From an uncultured Oxalobacteraceae bacterium (GTDB lineage: Bacteria; Pseudomonadota; Gammaproteobacteria; Burkholderiales; Burkholderiaceae), in assembly GCA_946480015.1 (NCBI GenBank), contig CAMLIL010000121.1, positions 1-14,794 on the forward strand: a DNA stretch of 14,794 nucleotides, written 5' to 3'. The notes beneath the pieces were generated by a model. The model worked only from the letters and a program-made list of their open reading frames with translations, made no database searches and was not told the DNA's origin. How positions within the stretch are numbered: the first letter of the stretch is position 1; each line of letters opens with the position of its first letter. Shown piece after piece: positions 8,365 through 14,794 of this stretch. A program made the position numbers and the translations under genes.

Positions 8365-8931
8365 TTAGCGGCGTTCGAGGAAGTTCTTCAGCAGGGCATG
8401 GCCATGCTCGGAGAGGATCGATTCGGGGTGGAACTGCACGCCCTCGATATCGAATTCCTTGTGGCGCACGCCCATGATTTCGCCGTCGTCGGTCCAGGCA
8501 GTCACTTCCAGGCAGGACGGCAGCGACGAGCGTTCGATCGCCAGCGAATGGTAGCGGATCACCGTGAACGGGCTTGGCAAGCCTTTGAACACGCCTTCGC
8601 CGGTATGGGCGATCTGCGAGGTCTTGCCGTGCATGACCTGCTTGGCGCGGATCACCTTGCCGCCGAAAGCTTCGCCGATGGCCTGGTGGCCGAGGCATAC
8701 GCCCAGGATCGGCAGCTTGCCTTTGAAGTGTTTGAGCACATCGACCGAGATGCCTGCCTGCGCCGGCGCCTTGGGGCCGGGCGAGACGCAGATGCGATCC
8801 GGCTTCATGGCTTCGATCTCGGCCAGCGTGATTTCGTCGTTGCGGTGGGTGCGCACTTCCTCACCCAGTTCGCCGAAGTACTGCACCAGGTTGTAGGTGA
8901 ACGAGTCGTAGTTATCGATCATCAGCAGCAT
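8365..8931 (-). CDS. trpG: Anthranilate synthase component II, glutamine amidotransferase
   Basis: This 188-residue class I glutamine amidotransferase releases ammonia from glutamine for anthranilate synthesis by TrpE. The catalytic triad is visible: nucleophile Cys79 in [17 protein letters not shown], and His168 and Glu170 in VQFHPESI. The oxyanion-hole loop is SPGPKAP near residue 50. The N-terminus [20 protein letters not shown] is the standard opening. An in-frame ATG at 8946 would add five residues, but the ATG at 8931 is preferred because GGGGAG lies seven bases before it and the trpE stop is one base away (TGA-G-ATG). In other bacteria the same subunit can also serve folate synthesis as PabA; that is possible but cannot be seen here. 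Confidence 0.96.
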   Translation of the reverse strand: MLLMIDNYDSFTYNLVQYFGELGEEVRTHRNDEITLAEIEAMKPDRICVSPGPKAPAQAGISVDVLKHFKGKLPILGVCLGHQAIGEAFGGKVIRAKQVMHGKTSQIAHTGEGVFKGLPSPFTVIRYHSLAIERSSLPSCLEVTAWTDDGEIMGVRHKEFDIEGVQFHPESILSEHGHALLKNFLERR

Positions 8932-8932
8932 C

Positions 8933-10429
8933 TCAGATCTCCCCATCCAGGCCGTCTTGCACTTGTTCGGCGGCGCGCAGTACGGCGCGCGCCTTGTTTT
9001 CGGTTTCCTGCCATTCCATCTCGGGGATCGAGTCGGCCACGATGCCGGCCGCGGCCTGCACGTACAGCATGCCGTCCTTGATCACCCCGGTGCGGATCGC
9101 AATGGCCACGTCCATCTCGCCGCCGAAGGACAGGTAGCCGCAGGCGCCGCCGTAGATGCCGCGCTTGGTCAGTTCGAGTTCGTCGATGATTTCCATCGCG
9201 CGCACTTTGGGCGCGCCAGTCAGGGTCCCGGCCGGGAAGGTGGCGCGCAGCACGTCGAGGTTGGACATGCCGTCTTTCAGCTTGCCTTCGACGTTGGAGA
9301 CGATGTGCTGAACGTGCGAGTACTTTTCGATCACCAGGCGGTCGGTCACGACCACGCTGCCGATTTCCGAGATACGTCCCAGGTCGTTGCGGGCCAGATC
9401 GATCAGCATGACGTGTTCGGCGATTTCCTTCGGATCGGCCAGCAGTTCCCTGGCCAGTTCGGCGTCGCGTTCCGGCGTATTGCCGCGCGGGCGGGTGCCG
9501 GCGATCGGACGCAGCGTCACTTTCTTGCCACCGTCGGGCGCGCTTTCGTTGCGCACCAAAATCTCGGGCGAGGCGCCGACGATCTGCATGTCGCCGAAAT
9601 TGTAGTAGTACATATACGGCGACGGGTTCAGCGAACGCAGTGCGCGGTACAGGGTCAGCGGATGGTCGACGTAGGGCTTGCGGATGCGCTGGCCGATCTG
9701 GACCTGCATCAGGTCGCCGGCCATCACGTATTCATGGGCGCGCGCGACGGCCTTCAGGTAGTCCTCTTTGTCGAACTCGCGCACCGCTTCGGTTCGCACC
9801 GAGCTCGAGGTGACCGGGGCGTCGACGCCGCGGCGCAGCATCACGCGCAGATCCTTCAGGCGCTGGCGCGCTTTGGCGAAGGCTTCCGGCTGCGACGGGT
9901 CGGCATAGACGATCAGGTACAGCTTGCCGGACAGGTTGTCGATCACCGCCAGTTCTTCGGTCACCATCAGCTGGATGTCGGGCAGGCCCAGGTCGTCCTT
10001 CGGCTGGGTGTGGGCCAGCTTCTTCTCGATGTGGCGCACGGTGTCGTAGCCGAAGTAGCCGGCCAGGCCGCCGCAGAAGCGCGGCATGCCGGTGCGGACC
10101 GCGACCTTGAAGCGCGCCTGATACTGTTCGATGAAGTCGAGCGGGTTGCCTTCGTGGGTCTCGACGATCTCGCCATTCTTGACGATCTCGGTGCGCTGGC
10201 CGAAGTTGCGCAGCACCGTGGTGGCGGGCAGGCCGATGAAGGAGAAGCGGCCGAAGCGCTCGCCGCCGACCACCGATTCGAGCAGGAAGGTGTTCTTGCC
10301 GTTGTTCTGGCTCTGCGCCAGCTTGAGGTAGAGCGTGAGCGGGGTTTCGAGATCGGCGAAGGCTTCGGCGATCAGTGGGATACGGTTGTAGCCTTGGTTG
10401 GCCAGCGATTTGAATTCGAGTTCGGTCAT
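8933..10429 (-). CDS. trpE: Anthranilate synthase component I
   Basis: This 498-residue protein converts chorismate and ammonia into anthranilate, the first committed and feedback-controlled step of tryptophan synthesis. The LLES motif in the N-terminal domain ([20 protein letters not shown]) is the family's tryptophan-inhibition site, so allosteric control is likely kept. The catalytic C-terminal domain has [31 protein letters not shown] and [18 protein letters not shown]. The ATG at 10429 has a TGGAGA ribosome site five bases upstream. The gene is preceded by about 190 bases holding a leader peptide and terminator-like hairpin, so transcription into it is probably attenuated by charged tRNA-Trp. 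Its stop is one base from the trpG start, giving tight coupling of the two subunits. Confidence 0.97.
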   Translation of the reverse strand: MTELEFKSLANQGYNRIPLIAEAFADLETPLTLYLKLAQSQNNGKNTFLLESVVGGERFGRFSFIGLPATTVLRNFGQRTEIVKNGEIVETHEGNPLDFIEQYQARFKVAVRTGMPRFCGGLAGYFGYDTVRHIEKKLAHTQPKDDLGLPDIQLMVTEELAVIDNLSGKLYLIVYADPSQPEAFAKARQRLKDLRVMLRRGVDAPVTSSSVRTEAVREFDKEDYLKAVARAHEYVMAGDLMQVQIGQRIRKPYVDHPLTLYRALRSLNPSPYMYYYNFGDMQIVGASPEILVRNESAPDGGKKVTLRPIAGTRPRGNTPERDAELARELLADPKEIAEHVMLIDLARNDLGRISEIGSVVVTDRLVIEKYSHVQHIVSNVEGKLKDGMSNLDVLRATFPAGTLTGAPKVRAMEIIDELELTKRGIYGGACGYLSFGGEMDVAIAIRTGVIKDGMLYVQAAAGIVADSIPEMEWQETENKARAVLRAAEQVQDGLDGEI

Positions 10430-10473
10430 GCTTTTCTCCAGGCCGCCGGTCGTGGAAGGGGCGGTGAGGTTTC

Positions 10474-10509
10474 AAAAAACCTGTCAGCGCACATGGAGGC
10501 GGCCGACAG
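10474..10509 (-). terminator. trp attenuator terminator hairpin ahead of trpE
   Basis: On the - strand the arms CTGTCGGC (10502-10509) and GCTGACAG (10481-10488) form an eight-pair stem with one G-U pair and a 13-base loop. One G and six T residues follow (10474-10479). This is a factor-independent terminator shape between the trp leader peptide and trpE, where it would stop transcription before the structural genes. Two other structures compete for it. TGGCAATC (10536-10543) can pair with GATTGCTG (10507-10514), spanning the last two Trp codons of the leader. CCGA (10513-10516) can pair with TCGG (10503-10506), which would break the terminator's left arm. The pairings were found by eye; no folding energies were computed. 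Confidence 0.72.
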
Positions 10510-10522
10510 CAATCGGTACGGG

Positions 10523-10609
10523 TCAGTTAGCCCAGGATTGCCAGCGTCGCCAAAGCCAGGCCTCAAGCGAGCCTGTTTGGTTGACATTGTGTTTTTTGAT
10601 GAAAAACAT
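10523..10609 (-). CDS. trpL: trp operon leader peptide with four Trp codons
   Basis: This 28-codon frame runs from ATG at 10609 to TGA at 10523-10525. The peptide starts MFFIKKHNVNQTGSLE and ends AWLWRRWQSWAN, with Trp at positions 18, 20, 23 and 26. Four Trp codons in eleven at the end of a short frame just upstream of trpE, followed by a U-tailed hairpin, is the classic arrangement of transcription attenuation. When charged tRNA-Trp is scarce the ribosome stalls on these codons and the terminator does not form. The frame starts eleven bases after the gph stop. No strong ribosome site is seen (ACCGCACACTC before ATG), which is a weak point. The peptide itself is expected to have no other role. 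Confidence 0.88.
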   Translation of the reverse strand: MFFIKKHNVNQTGSLEAWLWRRWQSWAN

Positions 10610-10620
10610 GAGTGTGCGGT

Positions 10621-11319
10621 TCAGTTTGCAGTCAAGTTATGCGAACGAATCAAGCTCGCTGCGTGCAGCAGCGAACTAACTATACCATCGGAATCGGTTT
10701 CCTGTATAGCCCGTCCGTGGTTGTACCCGTACGGAACTGTCAACACAAAACAACCGGCGGCGCGCGCCGCTTCGGCGTCGTTGGACGAGTCGCCGATGGC
10801 CACCACTTGATGCGGGGCCAGGTCGAAATCGCTGCAGACCTGCAGCAGCGGCATCGGATCGGGCTTTTTGCGCGGCAGCGAGTCGCCGCCGTAGACCACT
10901 TCGAAGAAGCCGGCCAGTTCTTTTTGCGCCAGCAGCGGGGTGGTGAAGGCGATCGGCTTGTTGGTCACGCAGGCCACGCGCAAACCCTGTTCGCGCAGGG
11001 CGCGCAGACCTTCGACGACCTCGGGATACAGCACGCAGTGGCGGCCGTTGATGTCCAGGTAGTGGCGCTGGTAGGAATCCATCGCCTCGGCGATGCGCTG
11101 CTCGACGCCGGCGCTGTCGAAGTCGAGCGCGAGCACGCCGCGGATCAGGTTTTCCGAGCCTTTGCCGACCATCAGGGCGATCTGCTCCCGGGTGATCGGC
11201 GCGAGGGCGAACTCCGCGCGCATGCGGTTGACCGCCACGTAAAAGTCCGGGACGGTGTCGAGCATGGTGCCGTCCAGGTCGATGATGGCGGCGCGGATGG
11301 GGGCGGAGCCAGCCTTCAT
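10621..11319 (-). CDS. gph: Phosphoglycolate phosphatase
   Basis: This 232-residue protein is a haloacid-dehalogenase-fold phosphatase that removes 2-phosphoglycolate. Motif I is IIDLDGTMLDT with its nucleophilic and acid-base aspartates, motif II is ACVTNKPIAF, motif III has the lysine of RKKPDPMPL, and motif IV is VVAIGDSSNDAEAARAAG. The helical cap lies between motifs I and II, as usual for Gph. The ATG at 11319 directly follows the rpe stop (TAAATG), so translation is probably coupled; only a weak GGCAAG is available as ribosome site. Its place between rpe and trpE is the common betaproteobacterial order. The 3' end seems to hold a promoter for the trp leader. Other HAD phosphatases are similar, but the context supports Gph. 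Confidence 0.92.
   Translation of the reverse strand: MKAGSAPIRAAIIDLDGTMLDTVPDFYVAVNRMRAEFALAPITREQIALMVGKGSENLIRGVLALDFDSAGVEQRIAEAMDSYQRHYLDINGRHCVLYPEVVEGLRALREQGLRVACVTNKPIAFTTPLLAQKELAGFFEVVYGGDSLPRKKPDPMPLLQVCSDFDLAPHQVVAIGDSSNDAEAARAAGCFVLTVPYGYNHGRAIQETDSDGIVSSLLHAASLIRSHNLTAN
10679..10708 (-). promoter_or_regulatory. Candidate internal promoter for the trp leader, inside the 3' end of gph
   Basis: On the - strand, TATACA (10703-10708) and TATAGT (10679-10684) are 18 bases apart, and TGG directly before the -10 box makes it an extended -10 (TGGTATAGT). Start of transcription would fall near 10672, about 60 bases before the leader ATG. The -35 box matches the sigma-70 consensus at only four of six positions. 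It is the best sigma-70-like pair I found between the middle of gph and the leader, but it is an inspection result only; read-through from rpe-gph is the alternative. Confidence 0.4.
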
Positions 11320-11991
11320 TTACTTGCCCGTCTTGGCCAGTTCGGCGCGCATGGCGTCGATGACGGCTTTGTAGTCGGGCTTGCCGAAGATGGCCGAGCC
11401 GGCCACGAAGGTGTCGGCGCCGGCTTCGGCGGCGGCGGCGATGTTGTCGATCTTGATGCCGCCGTCGACTTCCAGCAGGATGTCGCGGCCCGACTCGTCG
11501 ATCATGCGGCGCGCGATGGCGATCTTCTTCAGCGCTTCGGCAATGAAGGATTGCCCGCCGAAGCCGGGGTTGACCGACATAATCAGGATCATGTCGATCT
11601 TGTCCATCACGTGTTCAAGATAGTGCATCGGGGTGCCCGGATTGAACACGAGGCCGGATTTGCAGCCGTTGTCGCGGATCAGTTGCAGGGTGCGGTCGAT
11701 GTGCTCGGACGCTTCCGGGTGGAAGGTGATGATGTCGGCGCCGGCTTTGGCGAAGTCGGGAATGATGCGGTCGACCGGCTTGACCATCAGGTGCACGTCG
11801 ATGGGCACCTGCACGTGCGGGCGGATCGCCTGGCATACCAGCGGGCCGATGGTCAGATTGGGAACATAATGATTGTCCATGACGTCGAAGTGGATGATGT
11901 CGGCGCCGGCGGCAACGACATTCCTGACTTCCTCGCCCAGGCGGGCGAAATCGGCGGACAGGATGCTGGGAGCGATGCGAAATGTGGTCAT
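11320..11991 (-). CDS. rpe: Ribulose-phosphate 3-epimerase
   Basis: This 223-residue TIM-barrel enzyme interconverts ribulose 5-phosphate and xylulose 5-phosphate in the pentose phosphate pathway and, in autotrophs, the Calvin cycle. The opening [18 protein letters not shown] is the family signature. Metal and catalytic residues are present: His34 and Asp36 in [19 protein letters not shown], His in ITFHPEAS, and Asp in LEVDGGIK. Phosphate-binding loops [12 protein letters not shown] and GSAIFG are also intact. It is the first gene of the leftward rpe-gph-trp cluster. About 160 bases separate its start from apaG on the other strand, and within these a -10-like TAAAAT (- strand, 12025-12030) lacks a good -35 box. 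The ribosome site before the ATG at 11991 is poor. Confidence 0.96.
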   Translation of the reverse strand: MTTFRIAPSILSADFARLGEEVRNVVAAGADIIHFDVMDNHYVPNLTIGPLVCQAIRPHVQVPIDVHLMVKPVDRIIPDFAKAGADIITFHPEASEHIDRTLQLIRDNGCKSGLVFNPGTPMHYLEHVMDKIDMILIMSVNPGFGGQSFIAEALKKIAIARRMIDESGRDILLEVDGGIKIDNIAAAAEAGADTFVAGSAIFGKPDYKAVIDAMRAELAKTGK

Positions 11992-12153
11992 GGGAAGAGG
12001 GATTGCATTAAATAAAGATGCGCTATTTTACGCTGCATCCGCCCGTGACTTCCCGTATGCCTTTATTTGTTCAGGCATGTATGATGCTCACAACGCGCGC
12101 CGCTCGGGCGCGAACGCAAATTTCACAGGCATTACCAAGAAGAAGGAACATCG

Positions 12154-12528
12154 ATGTCCGCCTACGAATTTACTGTCACGGTCAGGACCCAGTATTTGCC
12201 GGAACAGTCCGATCCCAGCCGTACCAATTTCGTGTTCACCTATTCGATCACGATCAAGAATACGGGCACGATCGGCGCCCAGCTTATTTCGCGCCATTGG
12301 GTCATTACCGACGCCAACAATCATGTGGACGAGGTGCGCGGGCTGGGCGTGGTCGGGCACCAGCCGCTGTTGCAGCCGGGCGAGCAGTTCGAATACACCA
12401 GCGGAACGCAGCTGTCGACGCCACAAGGCTCGATGGTCGGCGAGTATTTCTGCGTGGCCGAGGACGGCCATCAGTTCGAGACCAAAATTCCCGAGTTCGT
12501 GTTGTCGCTGCCGCGCACGCTGCACTAA
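12154..12528 (+). CDS. apaG: ApaG (Co2+/Mg2+ efflux-associated protein, DUF525)
   Basis: This 124-residue protein is a single immunoglobulin-like beta-sandwich domain of the ApaG family. The family is linked to cobalt tolerance and magnesium efflux, but its biochemical role is not settled. Typical segments are FVFTYSITIKNTG, LISRHWVITDANNHVDEVRG, GVVGHQPLLQPGEQFEYTSG and GSMVGEYFC, covering nearly the whole protein, and the length matches the family. The ATG at 12154 has AAGAAGGAA upstream as ribosome site. It is transcribed away from rpe; a -10-like TATGAT at 12080-12085 has no convincing -35 partner. Its stop overlaps by four bases the end of a small gene on the other strand. Confidence 0.95.
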   Translation: MSAYEFTVTVRTQYLPEQSDPSRTNFVFTYSITIKNTGTIGAQLISRHWVITDANNHVDEVRGLGVVGHQPLLQPGEQFEYTSGTQLSTPQGSMVGEYFCVAEDGHQFETKIPEFVLSLPRTLH

Positions 12529-12680
12529 TTGTCGCGCGGGGTGTCCTGCGATTCGCTGGTGTGACGCGGAAGTTGATGCTGCTGGTGATCGGTCGGCTTT
12601 TTGCCGGAATACATAGTCCACCAGACGATAAATACCAGCAGGAACAGCGCCACGCCTGCTTCCACCATCAAGAGCCACAT
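12525..12680 (-). CDS. Small single-span membrane protein, 51 residues, unknown function
   Basis: This short frame fills the gap between apaG and mltA on the - strand. It starts MWLLMVEAGVALFLL, continues VFIVWWTMYSG as one membrane span (about residues 2-24), then KKP and a hydrophilic His/Gln/Ser/Asp-rich tail ending TPRDN. The ATG at 12680 has a good GAGGA ribosome site six to seven bases upstream. The positive KK right after the span predicts the tail in the cytoplasm. The stop TAG overlaps apaG's stop region by four bases, and the start is eleven bases from that of mltA on the other strand. I do not recognise the family. Supporting evidence for a real gene is the ribosome site, the clear span-then-tail design and the fit to the gap; conservation could not be tested. 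Confidence 0.7.
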   Translation of the reverse strand: MWLLMVEAGVALFLLVFIVWWTMYSGKKPTDHQQHQLPRHTSESQDTPRDN

Positions 12681-12691
12681 AGTTCATCCTC

Positions 12692-13906
12692 ATGTCATTA
12701 ACACGCCGCAGTTTACCCGTTTCGCTTGGCGTCGTCGCATTGGCGCTGGCCGCCTGTACCACGCCGCCGCCGCAACCGCCGGTGACGATGCCGCCGCCCG
12801 TGGTGCCGACGCCGGTGCCGCCGACTCCGGTGGTGCCTCCCCCGCCAGTCAAGCCCGAGCCGGTCCCGCTGATGACGCCGACCACCTTCGCGGCCTTGCC
12901 GGGATGGGGGCAGGACGACCAGCGCCAGGCTTGGCCGGCGCTGCTTAGATCATGCGCCGCCCTGACGCGTAAGCCGGTATGGCTGCCGGCGTGCGCGGCT
13001 GCGCGCGGTGTCGATGCCAGCAGCCTCGCGAATGTTCGAACTTATTTCGAGACCTGGTTCGTCCCCAATCTGATGCGCGCCGCCGATGGCGCGGATGCCG
13101 GCCTGATCACGGGTTACTACGAGGCATTGCTGCACGGTTCGCGCGGCCGTGGCGGCGCCTACCAAACGCCGCTGTATCGCGTGCCCGACGATCTGCTGAC
13201 GATCGACTTGGCCAGCGTGTACCCGGAATTGAAGGGTAAGCGCGTGCGCGGCAGGCTCTCCGGCAGGAAGGTGATCCCGTATGCCACTCGTGAAGAAATC
13301 GCGCGCGCTGAGCTCCCGGGTAAAGAATTGTTGTGGGTCGATGATCCAGTCGAAGCGTTCTTTCTTGAAGTGCAGGGCTCGGGCCGGGTGCAGCTCGACA
13401 CGGGCGCGACCGTTCGGGTTGGCTATGCCGACCAGAACGGCCACCCATACCGGGCGATCGGGCGCTGGCTGACCGAACAGGGCGAAATCCCGGCGGGGCA
13501 GGCGACCGCCCAAGCCATCCGGGCCTGGATCACCGCGCACCCCGAGCGGCGCCAGGAACTATTTAATGCCAACCCGAGCTTTGTGTTCTTCAAGGAAGAG
13601 GCCTTGCCTGATCCTGCTGTTGGACCGAAGGGGGCGCTGGGAGTTCCGCTGACGCCGGCACGGTCGATCGCGGTCGATCCGGCGTTCGTGCCGCTGGGCG
13701 CGCCGGTGTTCCTGTCCACCACGGAGGCGGGCAGCGACGTGCCGATGCAGCGCCTGGTCATGGCGCAAGATACCGGCGGCGCCATCCGCGGCGAAGTGCG
13801 GGCCGATTTCTTCTTCGGCTTCGGTGGCCAGGCCGCCGACAATGCCGGGCGCATGAAGCAGCGCGGACAGATTTGGGTATTGCTGCCGAAACCGGCGGCG
13901 CAATAA
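12692..13906 (+). CDS. mltA: Membrane-bound lytic murein transglycosylase A (lipoprotein)
   Basis: This 404-residue lipoprotein cuts the MurNAc-GlcNAc bond of peptidoglycan with formation of 1,6-anhydro ends, probably from the inner face of the outer membrane. The signal peptide ends in a lipobox, LALAAC, with Cys22 as the lipidated residue. A proline-rich tether follows (about residues 25-60, with runs such as PPPVVPTPVPPTPVVPPPP). The MltA domain occupies the middle, with GLITGYYEALLHGSR and FLEVQGSGRVQL, and the 3D domain lies at the C-terminus. Asp372 in VRADFFFG aligns with the catalytic aspartate of E. coli MltA, and Asp360 in MAQDTGGAIRG is also conserved. The ATG at 12692 gives a proper lipoprotein signal, but no ribosome site is evident upstream. 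Any promoter must lie inside the opposing small gene. Confidence 0.94.
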   Translation: MSLTRRSLPVSLGVVALALAACTTPPPQPPVTMPPPVVPTPVPPTPVVPPPPVKPEPVPLMTPTTFAALPGWGQDDQRQAWPALLRSCAALTRKPVWLPACAAARGVDASSLANVRTYFETWFVPNLMRAADGADAGLITGYYEALLHGSRGRGGAYQTPLYRVPDDLLTIDLASVYPELKGKRVRGRLSGRKVIPYATREEIARAELPGKELLWVDDPVEAFFLEVQGSGRVQLDTGATVRVGYADQNGHPYRAIGRWLTEQGEIPAGQATAQAIRAWITAHPERRQELFNANPSFVFFKEEALPDPAVGPKGALGVPLTPARSIAVDPAFVPLGAPVFLSTTEAGSDVPMQRLVMAQDTGGAIRGEVRADFFFGFGGQAADNAGRMKQRGQIWVLLPKPAAQ

Positions 13907-13928
13907 TTCACTTAAATAAGGGACTGTC

Positions 13929-14705
13929 ATGGACTACGCAGATCTGCTGATCGAAACGCACGGCAAGGTCGCCGTGATTCGCCTGAACCGCCCGAAGGCG
14001 ATGAATGCGCTGAACGATAATATGATGGATGAGCTGGGCGATGCCTTGTACAGGTTCGATGCCGACCCGGCCATCCACTGCATCATCCTGACCGGGAGCG
14101 ACAAGGTGTTCGCGGCCGGCGCCGATATCGCCGCCATGGCCAATTACGATTATGCGGACACCTACAACGGTAACTATATCGGACGCAACTGGGAGCACAT
14201 TCTCAATATCCGCAAGCCGGTGATCGGCGCCGTGGCCGGCTTCGCCTTGGGCGGGGGCTGCGAACTGGCGATGATGTGCGATTTTCTCATCGCTGCAGAT
14301 TCGGCCAAATTCGGCCAGCCTGAAATCACCGTCGGCGTGACGCCGGGAGCGGGCGGCACCCAGCGCCTGCCGCGCGCGGTCTCCAAATCCAAGGCGATGG
14401 ACATGCTGCTGACCGCGCGCATGATCGACGCGGCCGAAGCGGAGCGCACCGGCCTGGTATCGAGAGTGTTTCCAGCCGATAAGCTGATGGAAGAAGCGTT
14501 GGGCATCGCCACCGTGATCGCCGCCAAGCCATTGTCGGTGGCCATGCAAATCAAGGATTGCGTCAACCGAGCTTATGAAACAACGCTGACGGAGGGCGTG
14601 CGTTACGAGCGCCGCTATTTCCAGGCCGGCTTCGGTACACCGGCGCAGAAGGAGGGGATGTCGGCCTTCCTTGAAAAGCGCAAGCCGGATTTCACCGGGA
14701 TGTAG
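13929..14705 (+). CDS. Enoyl-CoA hydratase
   Basis: This 258-residue crotonase-fold protein adds water to trans-2-enoyl-CoA in fatty-acid or aromatic-acid beta-oxidation. Both catalytic glutamates are in place: Glu112 in ALGGGCELAMMCD and Glu132 in KFGQPEITVGVTPGAGGTQR. Their 20-residue spacing equals that of rat mitochondrial enoyl-CoA hydratase (144 and 164). The oxyanion-hole segment KVFAAGADIAAM lies at residues 59-70, and the C-terminal FLEKRKPDFTG is typical. The ATG at 13929 has AAGGGA upstream, and the gene starts 22 bases after mltA, so it may be read through from mltA although the functions are unrelated. The motifs suggest a short-chain hydratase of general beta-oxidation; a PaaF-like role cannot be excluded. 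Confidence 0.93.
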   Translation: MDYADLLIETHGKVAVIRLNRPKAMNALNDNMMDELGDALYRFDADPAIHCIILTGSDKVFAAGADIAAMANYDYADTYNGNYIGRNWEHILNIRKPVIGAVAGFALGGGCELAMMCDFLIAADSAKFGQPEITVGVTPGAGGTQRLPRAVSKSKAMDMLLTARMIDAAEAERTGLVSRVFPADKLMEEALGIATVIAAKPLSVAMQIKDCVNRAYETTLTEGVRYERRYFQAGFGTPAQKEGMSAFLEKRKPDFTGM

Positions 14706-14724
14706 CGTTTGCATTGAAACACTC

Positions 14725-14753
14725 TTGCGCTCATCCCGGGGCTTTGCTATAGT
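14725..14753 (+). promoter_or_regulatory. Candidate sigma-70 promoter with GC-rich discriminator, pointing out of the window
   Basis: TTGCGC (14725-14730) and TATAGT (14748-14753) are exactly 17 bases apart. TCGCCTCCCCG follows the -10 box, a GC-rich discriminator of the kind found at stringently controlled stable-RNA promoters. It lies 19 bases after the enoyl-CoA hydratase stop, and the transcript would begin near 14760 and run past the window edge. A tRNA or other stable RNA downstream is plausible, but nothing in the remaining 35 bases proves it. Confidence 0.5.
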
Positions 14754-14794
14754 TCGCCTCCCCGATTTGAACGACAGCGAAATAGAGTAGCTGG

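Noticed and set aside
8357..8698. N-terminal extension of trpD to an upstream start at 8698
   Set aside because: The extension lies wholly over trpG in another frame; the ATG at 8356 has a good ribosome site and gives the family length.
10607..10638. TTGACT on the - strand just before the trp leader as a -35 box
   Set aside because: With 17-base spacing the -10 position reads CTCATG, over the leader's own start codon, so it would not give a usable leader transcript.
8957..10810. Open frame of 617 codons on the + strand opposite trpE, the trp leader and part of gph
   Set aside because: It is a mirror of trpE codon bias (His/Ala/Val/Gln-rich), spans unrelated genes and has no recognisable motif.
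10612..12015. Open frame of 467 codons on the + strand opposite gph and rpe
   Set aside because: Both opposite genes carry complete catalytic motifs; this frame is a GC-rich shadow with low-complexity Asp/His/Val composition.
12005..12090. -10-like boxes for rpe (TAAAAT) and apaG (TATGAT) in the divergent gap
   Set aside because: No convincing -35 hexamer at 16-18 bases from either; promoters are surely in this gap, but I cannot place them.
1..14794. Search by eye for CRISPR arrays, insertion-sequence ends, tRNA genes and phage genes
   Set aside because: No regular repeats, no transposase or integrase, and no cloverleaf sequence seen; the gene content is ordinary chromosomal.

Overview
The window looks like chromosomal DNA of a GC-rich betaproteobacterium of the Burkholderiales, most likely Oxalobacteraceae (Massilia, Janthinobacterium or Duganella type). 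This rests on the gene order rpe-gph-trpE-trpG-trpD-trpC next to apaG and mltA, and on the protein style. It is an inference from remembered gene order; no database search was possible. I see no prophage, insertion sequence, CRISPR array, rRNA or tRNA gene. Most of the window is housekeeping and metabolic.

Left part, + strand (1-6344): the 3' end of a UbiH/UbiF-type FAD monooxygenase, a periplasmic DsbC-type disulfide isomerase, and a two-gene molybdenum hydroxylase (2Fe-2S subunit plus Tat-exported molybdopterin subunit, isoquinoline 1-oxidoreductase type). A MobA/MocA-like nucleotidyltransferase follows, presumably maturing the molybdenum cofactor for that enzyme. Its stop overlaps the start of an M61 metallopeptidase with a PDZ domain.

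Middle part, - strand (6348-11991, transcribed right to left): rpe, gph, a trp leader peptide with attenuator, trpE, trpG, trpD, a remnant of a LysE-family exporter gene, and trpC. This makes anthranilate and carries it to indole-3-glycerol phosphate. The leader peptide (10523-10609) has four Trp codons in its last eleven codons. A U-tailed hairpin lies between it and trpE, so transcription attenuation by tryptophan supply is the likely control. The LysE remnant (7156-7321) keeps only the C-terminal part of the exporter, fitted between trpD and trpC.

Right part (12154-14794): apaG (+), a 51-residue single-span membrane protein on the - strand (12525-12680), the lipoprotein lytic transglycosylase mltA (+) and an enoyl-CoA hydratase (+). 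The last bases hold a strong-looking promoter with a GC-rich discriminator that points out of the window, possibly to a stable RNA gene.

The best candidates for a second look are the trp attenuator, the LysE remnant with its effect on trpC translation, the unnoticed small membrane protein, and the promoter at the right edge. I found no convincing wholly new multi-gene system.
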